From positions 1,240,001 through 1,304,000 of the forward strand of contig NC_005125.1 of the NCBI RefSeq assembly GCF_000011385.1: DNA of 64,000 bases, written 5' to 3'. Source of the DNA: Gloeobacter violaceus PCC 7421 (GTDB taxonomy: Bacteria; Cyanobacteriota; Cyanobacteriia; Gloeobacterales; Gloeobacteraceae). Below the pieces are notes generated by a model. The model did not search any database and had not been told where the DNA came from. It saw nothing but the letters and a program-made list of their open reading frames with translations. The first letter of the stretch is position 1. The number at the start of each line of letters is the position of its first letter. This document shows, piece after piece, positions 55,405 to 64,000 of the stretch. The translations under genes were made by a program, and so were the position numbers.

Positions 55405-56697
55405 ATGCAGATCGCGGTCATCGGATTGAGTCACCGAACTGCACCAGTCGAAATTCGCGAACGGGTCAGCATTGCCGAGGGGCAGGTTCCCGAATACGTG
55501 TCTCGGTTGCGAAGCTGCTCACAAGTTGCCGAATGCGCGATTTTGAGCACCTGTAATCGTCTAGAAATTTATACGGTCCTGCGCGACAGCGAGCACGGTC
55601 TGCGCGAGGTGACCCGCTTTCTGGCCGAGAGCAAAGGGGTGCTGCTGCCGACGCTCCAGCGCCACCTGTTCGTGCTGTTGCACCAGGATGCGGTGATGCA
55701 TCTGATGCGCGTGGCGGCCGGGCTCGATTCGATCGTGCTGGGCGAAGGGCAGATTCTTGCCCAGGTGAAGATGACCCAAAGCCTCGCCCAGCAGGGTAAG
55801 GGCGTGGACCGCGTCCTCAACCAGCTGTTCAAGACGGCGATCACCGCCGGCAAGCGGGTGCGCAGCGACACCAACATCGGCACCGGCGCAGTCTCGGTCT
55901 CCTCGGCGGCGGTCGAGATGGCCCTGCGCAAAAAAGGTCCCCTGCACAACCAGCGCTGTCTGGTGGTGGGGGCGGGCAAGATGGGCGAACTGTTGGTGCG
56001 CCATCTGCTCGCCAAGGGGGCGCGCCAGATCATCGTGCTTAACCGCTCCCTCGAAAAGGCGGCCCAGATGGTCGAGCAGTTCGGGCTGATGCTGCCGGTG
56101 GCCACGGTCGACGAGTTGACCAACTACGTGCCCTGCTCCGATTTGATCTTCACCTGCACAGGCGCCACCGAACCGCTGCTGACGCTGGAGAAGATGAGCT
56201 CCTTGCGCCGCGACCAGTCGCTGATGATCTTCGACATCGCCGTGCCGCGCAACGTCGCGACCGAGGTGGACGAGTTGCCGAACGTGCAACTATTCAACGT
56301 CGATCACCTCAAGCAGGTGGTCGAGGAGAACCGTGCCTACCGGCAGCTGATGGTCACCCAGTGCGAGGAGATTCTGCTGGAGCAGCTCGATGAATTTCTC
56401 GACTGGTGGCGCGGCCTGGAGGCGGTGCCCACGATCAACCAGTTGCGCCAAAAAGTCGAAACCATCCGCGAGCAGGAACTCGAAAAAGCCCTCTCGCGCC
56501 TGGGAACCGAATTTGCCGAGAAGCACCAGGGCATTATCGACTCGCTCACCCGCGCCATTGTCAACAAAATCCTGCACGACCCGATGGTGCAACTGAGAGC
56601 CCAGCGCGACATCGAAGCGCGCCGCCGTGCCCTGCAGACCTTGCAGACGCTCTTCAACCTCGAAGCGCAGAGCAATCCCGAGCCTCCGACACTTTAG
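55405..56697 (+). CDS. hemA: Glutamyl-tRNA reductase
   Basis: 430 aa. Catalytic Cys50 in [30 protein letters not shown] and the NADPH-binding [15 protein letters not shown] follow; the C-terminal helices ([22 protein letters not shown]) form the dimerisation domain. It makes glutamate-1-semialdehyde, the first committed step to heme, chlorophyll and the bilins used by the phycobilisome genes in this window. ATG 55405 with GGGAGAG upstream gives the standard [16 protein letters not shown] start. Confidence 0.96.
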
Positions 56698-56727
56698 TAT
56701 CTTTCTCTGAATTTGCTTAATGTATCT

Positions 56728-57384
56728 ATGTCTGCACCCGTTCCACCTGTTCTCACCCCTGAGAACACCCTGGGTGTTGACGTTGGGTTGCAGGATTTCC
56801 TGGTAGATAGCGATGGCAAGCATGAGCCTATCCCTCAGTATTACCGCAAAGCGCAGCAGCGGCCGGCGAGGGCGTAAAGGCAGCTATCGCGCAAGCGTAA
56901 CAAAGCCGGCAAACGCAGAGCAAAGGCAGTTCGCAAGGTAGGACGTATGCATTTGCGAGTCGCCAACCGGCGCAAGGATTTCCACCACAAAACCGCTGTC
57001 AAGCTTCTCGCAAAGTCCAAGGTCATAGCCCATGAAGACTTGAACATTCAAGGGTTGGCGAGCACCCGTCTTGCCAAGTCAGTATCCGACGCTGGTTGGG
57101 GTCAATTCATTACAATCCTGACAAACAAGGCTGCAAGAGCCGGGTGTCTGGTGATTGCAGTGAACCCAAACGGTACTACACAAATGTGTTCCGGCTGCGA
57201 TACGCAAGTACCCAAGACTCTTGGCGAGAGGTGGCACAGTTGCCCCCGATGTGGTCTGGAGTTGAACAGGGACCAGAACGCAGCGCGGAACATTAAGAGC
57301 AGGGCGGTGGGGCATCCCGTCCCTGCTCGGGGAGGCTACCGCAGTACCGTTCCTACGAACCGAGAAGCCTGCGCTCTATGCTAA
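56728..57384 (+). pseudogene. TnpB (IS200/IS605 family) remnant with a stop codon
   Basis: The frame starts in the RuvC-I region (TLGVDVGLQDFLVDSDGK), reads a TAA at 56875-56877 where the family usually has Gln, then continues RQLSRKRNKAGKR, HLRVANRRKDFHHKTA, the RuvC-II Glu (AHEDLNIQGL), the zinc finger (CSGCD...CPRCG) and RuvC-III (NRDQNAARNI). The N-terminal half of TnpB (usually near 400 aa) is missing. TnpB is an RNA-guided nuclease; this copy cannot be active. No TnpA gene is near. Confidence 0.85.
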
Positions 57385-57401
57385 GCATGAGCGGCGGAAG
57401 T

Positions 57402-59288
57402 ATGTCACGATTATCGATGTTTTCCATGCTTTTGAAGCGCCGCACCGTACTTGCCGCCGCCGGTTGCTGGCTTGCCGCCCGTCAGGTCCGGGCCGCCCCG
57501 GCGGCGGAGCGCGACGCCCGGGCGCAAACGCTTTTCGAGGCGATTCTGGCCGAGGGTTTCGCAAGCGATCCGGTGGGTGCCACCGCCGTCGGGGAGCACC
57601 GCTACGACGATCGCTGGCCGGATGTGAGTCCCCCAGGCCGCGAGCGCGAGCGCGACCGTATCCGCTCTGCCCTGGCCCGACTCGCCGCCTTCGGGCGCAA
57701 GGATCTGTCGGTTGATGCCCGCATCGATTTCGACTCGCTAGTGAACAGCCTCGAACTGGCCCGTTTCACCGATCCAATCGAGGCGCCCTGGCTGCACAAT
57801 CCCCTCTACTACACCGGCAATATCGGCACCGGCCTCGACGAACTGGTCAGCCGCGAATTTGCCCCAGCCGGGGTGCGCGCCGCGAGCGTCGCCGCCCGTC
57901 TTGAGAAGCTGCCCGGTTTCGTGGAGGAAGCGATTGCCAATCTGCGCCGGGGTAAGCCCCTCGCTCCCCACTCGCGCGTGGCGGTGGGCCAACTGGCAGG
58001 AACGCTCCTGCTGATTCAAAAAGAGCTTCCGGACAAGCTCAAAAATGCTCCCCCGGCTTTGCGCCGCCGCATTGCCGCCGCCACTCCCGCCGCCGTCACC
58101 GCCGTCGAGAAACTGCGATCCGTAGTCCAGAACGAACTGCTACCGGGGGCGAGTGAGAACTGGCGCCTGGGCCGCACCAACTTTGAGCGCAAGCTCCGGC
58201 TCACCCTGGAGATGGACCTGGGGGCCGACGAAGTCTATGCCCTCGCCCGGCAAGAGCACGAGCGGGTGCGTGCGCGCATGGCGAGTCTGGCGCGCGAGTT
58301 GTTCGTGCCGCTGTTCGGTGCGGCGGAACTGAAGCTCTTCGCAGCCGGGCCGGACGCGGACGAGCGGATTATCCGGCGTGTGCTCGCGCAACTGGCTAGT
58401 GACCACGTCCGGGCTGAAGATCTGCGCGCCGCCTGCGAGAGCAACCTCGAACGGCTGAGCGCCTTTGTGCGCGAGCGCAAGCTGGTGCCCCTCGACGAGC
58501 AGGCGGTACTCAAAGTAATCTGGACGCCACCCCAGCAACGGGGGGTAGCAATCGCCGGTCTGGCCGCCCCTGCTCCCCTCGACGCCGACAAACCGGGATT
58601 GCCGAGTTTTTATCTTGTCCAGCCGGTGCCCGAGGACTGGACACCCGAGCGGCGCGAATCCTTCCTGCGCGAGTACAACAACTTTATGCTCGAAATTCTC
58701 TCGATCCACGAGGCGATCCCCGGCCATTTCGTCCAGGGCTACTACGCCAAGCGTGTCCCGTCGAAGGTGCGCAAAGTGAACGCCAACGGCCCCTTTGTCG
58801 AAGGCTGGGCAGTCTACACCGAGCATGTGATGGTCGAGGCTGGCTACGGCGGGCCGGACCCCGGCAAAGACAAACCCGCGGGGCTCACAGACGCGCTGTG
58901 GCGCATCAAACAAGATCCGGTACTCAGGGCAAAGGCCATCGCCCTGCACGGTCAGAAGTTTTATCTGCGCTCCGTCACCAACGCCATCCTCGATCATGCC
59001 ATCCACGCCGGGACGATGGGCGAGGAGGAAGCCGTGGCGCTGATGGTCGAGCGTTCCTTCCAGCAGGAGGGCGAAGCACGGGCCAAGTGGGTGCGCGCCC
59101 AGGTGAGTTCCACACAGCTGAGCACTTACTTCGTGGGAGCCCAGGCCTGGTTCCGCCTTCGAGAACGGGCAGAAGCGCGAGCCAAAGCCAGATACGAGCT
59201 CTTCGATCTGGCGGCTTTTCACGCCCAGGCCCTTGCCCACGGCGCTCCTCCCGTCGGCCGCCTGCCCGAATTGATGGGCTGGAATTAG
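57402..59288 (+). CDS. DUF885-family protein, second copy
   Basis: 628 aa from ATG 57402; ATG 57378 (inside the tnpB end) or 57417 are alternatives. A Tat-like signal, LLKRRTVLAAAGCWLAARQV, precedes a helical domain and the metal motif SIHEAIPGHFVQGYYAKR (HE-x3-GH), with FVEGWAVYTEHVMVEAGYG downstream. It is longer and diverged from the copy at 46694 but has the same order of motifs. Probable exported peptidase; activity unproven. Confidence 0.8.
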   Translation: MSRLSMFSMLLKRRTVLAAAGCWLAARQVRAAPAAERDARAQTLFEAILAEGFASDPVGATAVGEHRYDDRWPDVSPPGRERERDRIRSALARLAAFGRKDLSVDARIDFDSLVNSLELARFTDPIEAPWLHNPLYYTGNIGTGLDELVSREFAPAGVRAASVAARLEKLPGFVEEAIANLRRGKPLAPHSRVAVGQLAGTLLLIQKELPDKLKNAPPALRRRIAAATPAAVTAVEKLRSVVQNELLPGASENWRLGRTNFERKLRLTLEMDLGADEVYALARQEHERVRARMASLARELFVPLFGAAELKLFAAGPDADERIIRRVLAQLASDHVRAEDLRAACESNLERLSAFVRERKLVPLDEQAVLKVIWTPPQQRGVAIAGLAAPAPLDADKPGLPSFYLVQPVPEDWTPERRESFLREYNNFMLEILSIHEAIPGHFVQGYYAKRVPSKVRKVNANGPFVEGWAVYTEHVMVEAGYGGPDPGKDKPAGLTDALWRIKQDPVLRAKAIALHGQKFYLRSVTNAILDHAIHAGTMGEEEAVALMVERSFQQEGEARAKWVRAQVSSTQLSTYFVGAQAWFRLRERAEARAKARYELFDLAAFHAQALAHGAPPVGRLPELMGWN

Positions 59289-59467
59289 TCGAGAAAGATT
59301 TTTTACTGTGACCTGTGAAGGTCGCAACTTTGTTGAGGCTGAAGCTTACAAAAGTGCTGTCGTGCCGGGTCGTTGAGCTAAGCGCCTCGGTACGATATGT
59401 GAGGCGGGACGAATGACCAGTACGGTCTTCTATCGTCTTGGTCTAAGCCCCAGTCCTGGAGTGAATA

Positions 59468-60319
59468 GTGCGACTGTCAGTTCCCACTCTTAACGACGAC
59501 CCGCAAGACTTTAAGCGTATGTTCAGCTTGCTGCAGCAAATAGAGGGTCATGGTCTGCAGGTCATCTTCGATTTTACAAATTGCAACTTCCTTCGGCAAA
59601 ACGCAGTGGCCTTCCTCGGAGGCATTGCCAGGATGGTGAACTTGCGGGGCGGCACCGTAGAGTTTGCCTTGGACACTTTAGGCAACGATATTCGGGCCAA
59701 TCTGGCTCAAAACGGCTTCCTGGAAGCTTTCGGCTACCCAGAACAGCCATGGACAGGGAACTCCATTCCTTACCGGGAAGACCCATGTGGCTCTGTAAAC
59801 ACTGAAGAGGAGGTTGTTAAGTACCTTGGTTCATATTGGCTTGGCAGAGGCTGGCTGCAAATCAATCCTTCTTTGAGAGACGCCATTGTTGGTAAGGTTT
59901 GGGAGATCTACGCAAACGCCTTCGAGCATGGGCGTTCGGACATCGGGATATTCAGCTGTGGCCAGTTCTACCCGAACCTTCGAGTCCTCAAGTTAGCGGC
60001 TGTAGACTTTGGAGTGGGTATCCCAGCCAATGTTCGGGAATGTCTCAGCAAACCGGAAATGAGGGACTGCGATGCTCTACGGTGGGCTCTCTGTGCAGGC
60101 AACTCCACATGTACAGGGATAGCCCGTGGAATGGGACTCGATCTCCTCAAAAGCTTTCTTAAGGCAAATCAGGGCAGGCTTGAAATATACAGCCACAGAG
60201 GCTACACTGTGATAGATATGGACACTGAGTTACATCTGGATCGATGTTCGCGCTTCCAGGGCACTCTGGTAAACATCACTCTCAAGTGTGATGAGTCGTT
60301 CTTTGACCTGGCTTCGTAG
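59468..60319 (+). CDS. STAS-like / GHKL ATPase fusion protein
   Basis: 283 aa from GTG 59468 (TGGAG seven bases upstream). Residues ~30-90 look STAS-like (LQVIFDFTNCNFLRQNAVAF). Residues ~135-275 are a GHKL ATPase: N-box EIYANAFEHG (Glu146, Asn150, His154), G1 DFGVGIP (Asp180) and G2 with GIARGMGLDLL (Gly221, Gly223). This is the layout of anti-sigma kinases and ATPases of the SpoIIAB/RsbW type, but fused to its own STAS part. First gene of a three-gene unit. Clearly lower GC than flanking genes, so probably acquired. Confidence 0.78.
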   Translation: MRLSVPTLNDDPQDFKRMFSLLQQIEGHGLQVIFDFTNCNFLRQNAVAFLGGIARMVNLRGGTVEFALDTLGNDIRANLAQNGFLEAFGYPEQPWTGNSIPYREDPCGSVNTEEEVVKYLGSYWLGRGWLQINPSLRDAIVGKVWEIYANAFEHGRSDIGIFSCGQFYPNLRVLKLAAVDFGVGIPANVRECLSKPEMRDCDALRWALCAGNSTCTGIARGMGLDLLKSFLKANQGRLEIYSHRGYTVIDMDTELHLDRCSRFQGTLVNITLKCDESFFDLAS

Positions 60320-60345
60320 ATAGCGAAGAGAATCTGGAGCACATC

Positions 60346-60693
60346 ATGAGACAGGAAGTGTTCACCCTCATTGGGAAGTATGCAATGACTCCTGACGCAG
60401 GTCAGGTTGTCTACGAGAAAATATATCCACAATTGCAGGCCGGACGGCAAGTGGAGCTTGATTTTGACAGGGTGGAAATATTTGCCTCCCCATTTTTCAA
60501 CTATGCAGTCGGTCAGCTCCTCGGGAGTATTAAACCGGAGGCTCTCGATCGCTTGCTAATCGTTCAAAACCTTGGTGCGGCTGGCAAGACAGCTCTTGCA
60601 AGAGTGCTGGAAAATGCCCGGCAATACTACAGTGACGAGCACGTGCGCGAGGCTCATGACCGTGTCTTGAGCGAGCAGGCTGCAACTGTCTGA
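60346..60693 (+). CDS. DUF4325 (STAS-like) protein
   Basis: 115 aa from ATG 60346 with GGAG nine bases upstream. QVELDFDRVEIFASPFFNYAVGQLL matches the core of DUF4325, a STAS-like family usually next to a GHKL ATPase gene. It probably binds or is regulated by the ATPase 26 bases upstream. Its TGA overlaps the start of the PIN gene (TGATG), so the three proteins are made together. Confidence 0.8.
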   Translation: MRQEVFTLIGKYAMTPDAGQVVYEKIYPQLQAGRQVELDFDRVEIFASPFFNYAVGQLLGSIKPEALDRLLIVQNLGAAGKTALARVLENARQYYSDEHVREAHDRVLSEQAATV

Positions 60694-61319
60694 TGCCGCC
60701 CAGCTACACTGTATGCGCAGATGTCATTGATATCGGAACAGACGCACCTAGAGCAGATGATATTTTCTTGGTAGATACCAACGTTTGGTACTGGCTAGGC
60801 TACACTCGCTCCAGTTTGATTAGGAAGCCTCCCCAGCAGTATCAGACTTCTACTTATCCTGCATATGTTCAAGCAGCAAGTACCGCGGGCTCCTTGCTGA
60901 CATGGTGTGGTTTGTCGTTGGCAGAGCTGGCCCATATCATTGAAAAAACTGAACACGAAATCTGGAATAGTAGGAATGCTCCTATAAAGCCAAAGGAATT
61001 CAGGCATAATCGTCCGCAGGAGCGGATCAATCAGGTAGTTCCAGAAGTTGAGACAGCATGGGCAATTGTACAAAATATTGCTGCGCCCATCGATACTCTT
61101 GTTGACGACTCAACCACTACGGCAGCCCTCTGCCGCTTCAAATCACAAGCAGTTGACGGCTATGATCTGTTCCTACTGGAAGCAATGACCAAGGCAGGGA
61201 TCAAAAAAGTACTTACAGATGATGGCGATTTTGCTACCGTGCCAGGCATCCAAGTATTTACTTGCAATGCAAATGTCATAAGTGCGGCAACGGCACAGGG
61301 TCGCTTGATTCAGCGCTGA
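60693..61319 (+). CDS. PIN-domain nuclease, third member of the unit
   Basis: 208 aa. PIN acidic residues: Asp28 in FLVDTNVWYWLGY, Glu78 in SLAELAHIIEK, Asp158 in DGYDLFLLEAM and Asp176-Asp179 in LTDDGDFATVPG. It is longer than VapC toxins (about 130 aa) because of an insertion between the first and second motifs. PIN domains cut RNA. It overlaps the DUF4325 stop by one base. No VapB-type antitoxin is present; the ATPase/STAS pair may control it instead, which is inference. Confidence 0.78.
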   Translation: MPPSYTVCADVIDIGTDAPRADDIFLVDTNVWYWLGYTRSSLIRKPPQQYQTSTYPAYVQAASTAGSLLTWCGLSLAELAHIIEKTEHEIWNSRNAPIKPKEFRHNRPQERINQVVPEVETAWAIVQNIAAPIDTLVDDSTTTAALCRFKSQAVDGYDLFLLEAMTKAGIKKVLTDDGDFATVPGIQVFTCNANVISAATAQGRLIQR

Positions 61320-61545
61320 TTCAGAATCCGCAAAGTTGTATACAATAGCTAAATCAAGACGAATGTGCCAGCGACCCATAGGCTGGAACTGATCGAGACA
61401 CCAGATCTGTCAGTGTCAGTGCGTTAGCAACGATTGGTGGACTGAAGAGACAAGGACGACGGGCGAACACCGCTACTTCACCAGAATCCCACCAAGTCTA
61501 AGATTTTATCGAGATGCATAAAAGCATTTGCTTGCGGAGGCAGGA

Positions 61546-61761
61546 ATGCGTGAGTCGTGGGTATATCAAGAGATTTTTGACAAAGGGAAACTGCAAGGTG
61601 TGCGCCGCATAATTTTGCGCCAGCTCACCCAGAAACTTGGCAAACTGCCTGCCGACTTCGTGCAGGAGATCGAATCTATTACTGATAGTGAACGCCTGGA
61701 ACGACTCGGTTTACTCGGCTTGCAAGCTGACGACTTCGATAGTTTGCGTGCCCAGATATAA
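61546..61761 (+). CDS. DUF4351-like C-terminal fragment
   Basis: 71 aa from ATG 61546 with GGAGG upstream. MRESWVYQEIFDKGKLQGVR and the LRQLTQKLGKLP...LGLLGLQADDF pattern match the C-terminal DUF4351 region of Rpn/PD-(D/E)xK family proteins, which are usually about 250-300 aa. The nuclease part is missing from the 226 bases upstream, where I see no gene. It may be a relic or an internally started short form. Confidence 0.5.
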   Translation: MRESWVYQEIFDKGKLQGVRRIILRQLTQKLGKLPADFVQEIESITDSERLERLGLLGLQADDFDSLRAQI

Positions 61762-61849
61762 TGGCATCCCCTCGGCCTTGAAGCGTTCTGAGCCTGGTAT
61801 TCAGTCCACTCAGGTGATATCTCTGTGGAGAACAGTCCGGCCACCAACG

Positions 61850-62191
61850 ATGACCACCAGCAACGGACAACCCCCAGAATTTTCCTTCAGGCTCGATCGC
61901 ATCGAGGCGATCGTCGCGGCCAACAGCGAACAGATCACTGCCAACACCACCGCCATTACCCGGCTCGAAGCCAATCAGGCAGCGCTGAGCGAACGGGTGA
62001 ACATTATGGCCGAACGTGTGGACACCGTATCGGAATCCGTGAATCAGGTTTCTCGCATTGCCCTGGCTATCCTGCAGCGCGTCGACTCAACGCAGACCGA
62101 AATTCGCGATCTACAGACGGACATGCGCGGCCTGCAACTGGAGAACCGGCGCATCCTCGATATTCTGCAGCAGCGCAGGGGGGATGGGTGA
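61850..62191 (+). CDS. Coiled-coil protein
   Basis: 113 aa from ATG 61850. After ~15 polar residues the sequence is heptad-rich throughout (IEAIVAANSEQITANTTAIT; VDTVSESVNQVSRIALAILQ), the pattern of small cyanobacterial coiled-coil proteins sometimes linked with Uma2 or other predicted nucleases. No other domain. The ribosome site is weak (GGAGAAC farther upstream). Confidence 0.55.
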   Translation: MTTSNGQPPEFSFRLDRIEAIVAANSEQITANTTAITRLEANQAALSERVNIMAERVDTVSESVNQVSRIALAILQRVDSTQTEIRDLQTDMRGLQLENRRILDILQQRRGDG

Positions 62192-62194
62192 ATT

Positions 62195-62377
62195 GCCCAA
62201 ATTCAAGCACGCGATCAGGCAGGCGCCGCTGACGCCAAAAAGGGACTCGAAGTGGGAAAATCCGCCGACATCGTCGCGGTGCCCGGCGAGCCGACCGCCA
62301 ATATCCGGGTCGCCGAGCGGGAGTCTCCAAAGTTGCTCCCGAGGCTAAAGCACAAACCCCGGGAACCGCCCAGATAA
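62195..62377 (+). pseudogene. C-terminal relic of an amidohydrolase
   Basis: In the frame that begins at the coiled-coil stop, AADAKKGLEVGKSADIVAVP, GEPTANIRV is read, then a TAA at 62375. GxLEVGKxADIVAVPGxPxxNI is the well known C-terminal motif of imidazolonepropionase-like amidohydrolases. No metal-binding part remains. Confidence 0.7.
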
Positions 62378-62380
62378 GCC

Positions 62381-63340
62381 TCAGTCCTGGCTGCTCAGCA
62401 CTGGGGTGCCAGCGGGGGTCAGCCAGTGCATATAGTCGGGCAGACGGCCGTGGATGGCCTGGTCGAAGAGATCTTGAATCGCCCGGGTGATCGGTCCCAC
62501 GGTGCCGTCGCCGATGGCGCGGTGGTCGATGCGGGTGACCGCCGCCACCTCGGTGGCCGTGCCGCACAGGAACATCTCCTCGGCAACATAGAGTTCAGTA
62601 CGGTCCACCTGCCGCGATTCGACTGGGATCCCCAGTTCTTTCCGGGCTAGTTCGATGACCGTGGCGCGGGTGATCCCTTCGAGGATGTTGTTGCTCACCG
62701 CTGGGGTGACCAGTCGGCCGTCGCGCACCAGGAACAAATTCATCGCACTGCCTTCGGCGACGTGGCCGTCATCCGATAGGGCGATGGCGTCGTCGAAACC
62801 GGCCAGAGCGGCGTCGGTCTTGATCAGCGCGGTGTTGACGTAGGCGCCGTTGCACTTGGCGCGCGCCGGGATCATGTTGTCGTCGATGCGGCGCCAGGAG
62901 GAGACGCAGACGTGCAGACCTTTGTGCGTATCCAGGTAGGCGCTCATCGGGGCGGTAAACAGACAAAAGTCGTCGACCGTATCGGGAATCTCCAGGATTG
63001 GACCGATGCGCCGGTCGGCTTTGTAGACAATCGGGCGCAAGTAAGTGTCCTCGCGGCAGCCGTTGCGCACAACAATCTCCGCACTCAACTCCACCATCCG
63101 CCGGATATCCAGGGGTGCCTTGAGGCGAAGGATGCGGCAGCTTTGCACCAGCCTGCGAAAATGCTCCTCGGCGCGAAAGATGAACATCGTCTCGCGCTCG
63201 GGCGCCCAGTACGCCTTGATGCCCTCGAAGACGGCGGTGCCGTACAAAAAAGCATGGGTGCGCACGCTCAAAGAAGCCTCGCTGTCCGGGACGAAGCGAC
63301 CGCGCAGGTAGATGACGGGTTCGGAAGATGGCTGGGTCAT
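62381..63340 (-). CDS. ilvE: Branched-chain amino acid aminotransferase
   Basis: 319 aa, fold-type IV PLP enzyme. RTHAFLYGTAVFEGIKAYW is the N-terminal signature; the catalytic Lys lies in NGAYVNTALIKTDAAL; SNNILEGITRATVIELA binds the PLP phosphate. It makes Leu, Ile and Val by transamination with glutamate. The start fits the family (PVIYLRGRFVPDSEA). Confidence 0.95.
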   Translation of the reverse strand: MTQPSSEPVIYLRGRFVPDSEASLSVRTHAFLYGTAVFEGIKAYWAPERETMFIFRAEEHFRRLVQSCRILRLKAPLDIRRMVELSAEIVVRNGCREDTYLRPIVYKADRRIGPILEIPDTVDDFCLFTAPMSAYLDTHKGLHVCVSSWRRIDDNMIPARAKCNGAYVNTALIKTDAALAGFDDAIALSDDGHVAEGSAMNLFLVRDGRLVTPAVSNNILEGITRATVIELARKELGIPVESRQVDRTELYVAEEMFLCGTATEVAAVTRIDHRAIGDGTVGPITRAIQDLFDQAIHGRLPDYMHWLTPAGTPVLSSQD

Positions 63341-63475
63341 GGTGGTCCTTGAGGTATCGATACGAAGCCTGGCCGTTCCAATTGTGCTCCAATTGCAAGG
63401 GCGGACCGGACGATGTGTCGCAATTTCGTTACACCGTTTGCAGAATTTACCACAGCCATGAGGGGGGACAGAGCC

Positions 63476-64000
63476 CTATGCTCCCCAACCGCCACCCCCC
63501 GGTGTCTCGACGGTGATCACATCCCCCGCCTTGAGCGCGCGCGAAGTCTTGCCTGGAAGCGGTTCACCGTTAAGCCGGTTGCGGCCCGGTCGGCCCGCCG
63601 CGCCGCCCGCCGCCCCCTGGGGAGCGTGAGTGCGGCGATCGCTCAATAGCGAAAGGGAGCAATCTTCGTGCACCTGCACCTCGCGGACGATCCCCCAGCC
63701 GCCGCGGTAGAAGCCCGCCCCGCCCGAATCTTCGCGCAGTTCGTAGCGCCGGACGGTGAGCGGAAATTCCAGTTCGAGCGCCTCGATGGGGGTATTAAGG
63801 GTGTTGCTCATACCGACGTGCACCCCGTCGAGGCCGTCGCCGCAGGCACTCGCCCCCTGGCCGCCCCCGATCGTCTCGTAGTAGCTGAAGCGGCGGTTGC
63901 CCAGGATCAGATTGTTCATCGTGCCCTGCCCCTGGGCAAGGCCGCCCGCGACACTGCCCAGGGCGAGGATGATCGCATCGGCGATGCGCTGGGAAGTCTC
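63476..64000 (-). CDS. Hydantoinase B/oxoprolinase-family protein, C-terminal part (partial)
   Basis: The last 174 codons are in the window; the 5' part is beyond its end. [38 protein letters not shown] and the C-terminal [12 protein letters not shown] are the signatures of HyuB/5-oxoprolinase beta-like proteins. Such proteins work with a HyuA subunit in ATP-dependent hydrolysis of 5-membered cyclic amides. HyuA or a fused partner would be expected upstream of the visible part. Confidence 0.88.
   Translation of the reverse strand, partial: ETSQRIADAIILALGSVAGGLAQGQGTMNNLILGNRRFSYYETIGGGQGASACGDGLDGVHVGMSNTLNTPIEALELEFPLTVRRYELREDSGGAGFYRGGWGIVREVQVHEDCSLSLLSDRRTHAPQGAAGGAAGRPGRNRLNGEPLPGKTSRALKAGDVITVETPGGGGWGA

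Overview
The window reads as chromosomal DNA of a deep-branching, GC-rich cyanobacterium. One block carries genes for allophycocyanin-B (apcD), phycocyanin (cpcBA), phycoerythrin (cpeBA), their bilin lyases (cpcT, cpeY, cpeZ, two CpeS-type, cpeT) and a CpeR-like activator. High GC, phycoerythrin and the gene neighbourhood suggest a Gloeobacter-like organism; this is inference from gene content, not from a marker gene. No rRNA, tRNA or CRISPR array was recognised.

Layout. (1) 1-10.6 kb: the end of a GMC oxidoreductase, an inserted MntA/HepT toxin-antitoxin pair with gene relics beside it, then a leftward carbohydrate block (chlorite-dismutase-like protein, glucose dehydrogenase, GH63-like glycosidase, glucokinase, glucose-6-phosphate dehydrogenase, a 55-codon stub of 6-phosphogluconate dehydrogenase, type II NADH dehydrogenase). 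(2) 10.6-21.7 kb: DM13, DoxX and EamA membrane or envelope genes, a large STAND NTPase with 14 WD40 repeats, then an envelope/glycan locus (glycosyltransferase, exosortase and partner, sugar-nucleotide epimerase, methyltransferase). (3) 21.7-30.5 kb: the phycobilisome block. apcD-cpcT-small ORF and cpcBA-cpeR run rightward; cpeBA-cpeY-cpeZ run leftward and converge on cpeR; two CpeS-type lyases and cpeT run rightward on the far side of cpeB. (4) 30.5-38.2 kb: DUF1772 protein, a complete IS4-type insertion sequence that cuts a secreted-protein gene, cytochrome bd oxidase (cydAB), a PhoD-like phosphatase and a TacA/TacT pair. (5) 38.2-50.5 kb: PadR plus ADOP permease, a decayed S41 protease, secreted and outer-membrane proteins, dapB, a TPR protein, an Uma2 protein, a DUF885 protein, two tiny ORFs feeding into hisIE, and an Xre/RES pair. 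(6) 50.5-57.4 kb: a leftward trio (two paralogous pentapeptide-repeat proteins and a DUF6745-like protein), an alpha/beta hydrolase, hemA and a dead tnpB. (7) 57.4-64 kb: a second DUF885 protein, an AT-richer three-gene unit (STAS/GHKL ATPase, DUF4325, PIN nuclease), relics, ilvE and the end of a hydantoinase B gene.

The most system-like unexplained unit is the STAS-HATPase / DUF4325 / PIN operon at 59.5-61.3 kb. A second theme is the number of genes reduced to stubs (debranching enzyme, gnd, S41 protease, Uma2, response regulator, TnpB, amidohydrolase, DUF4351). In gnd and the protease the two ends of the gene are joined over a missing middle.
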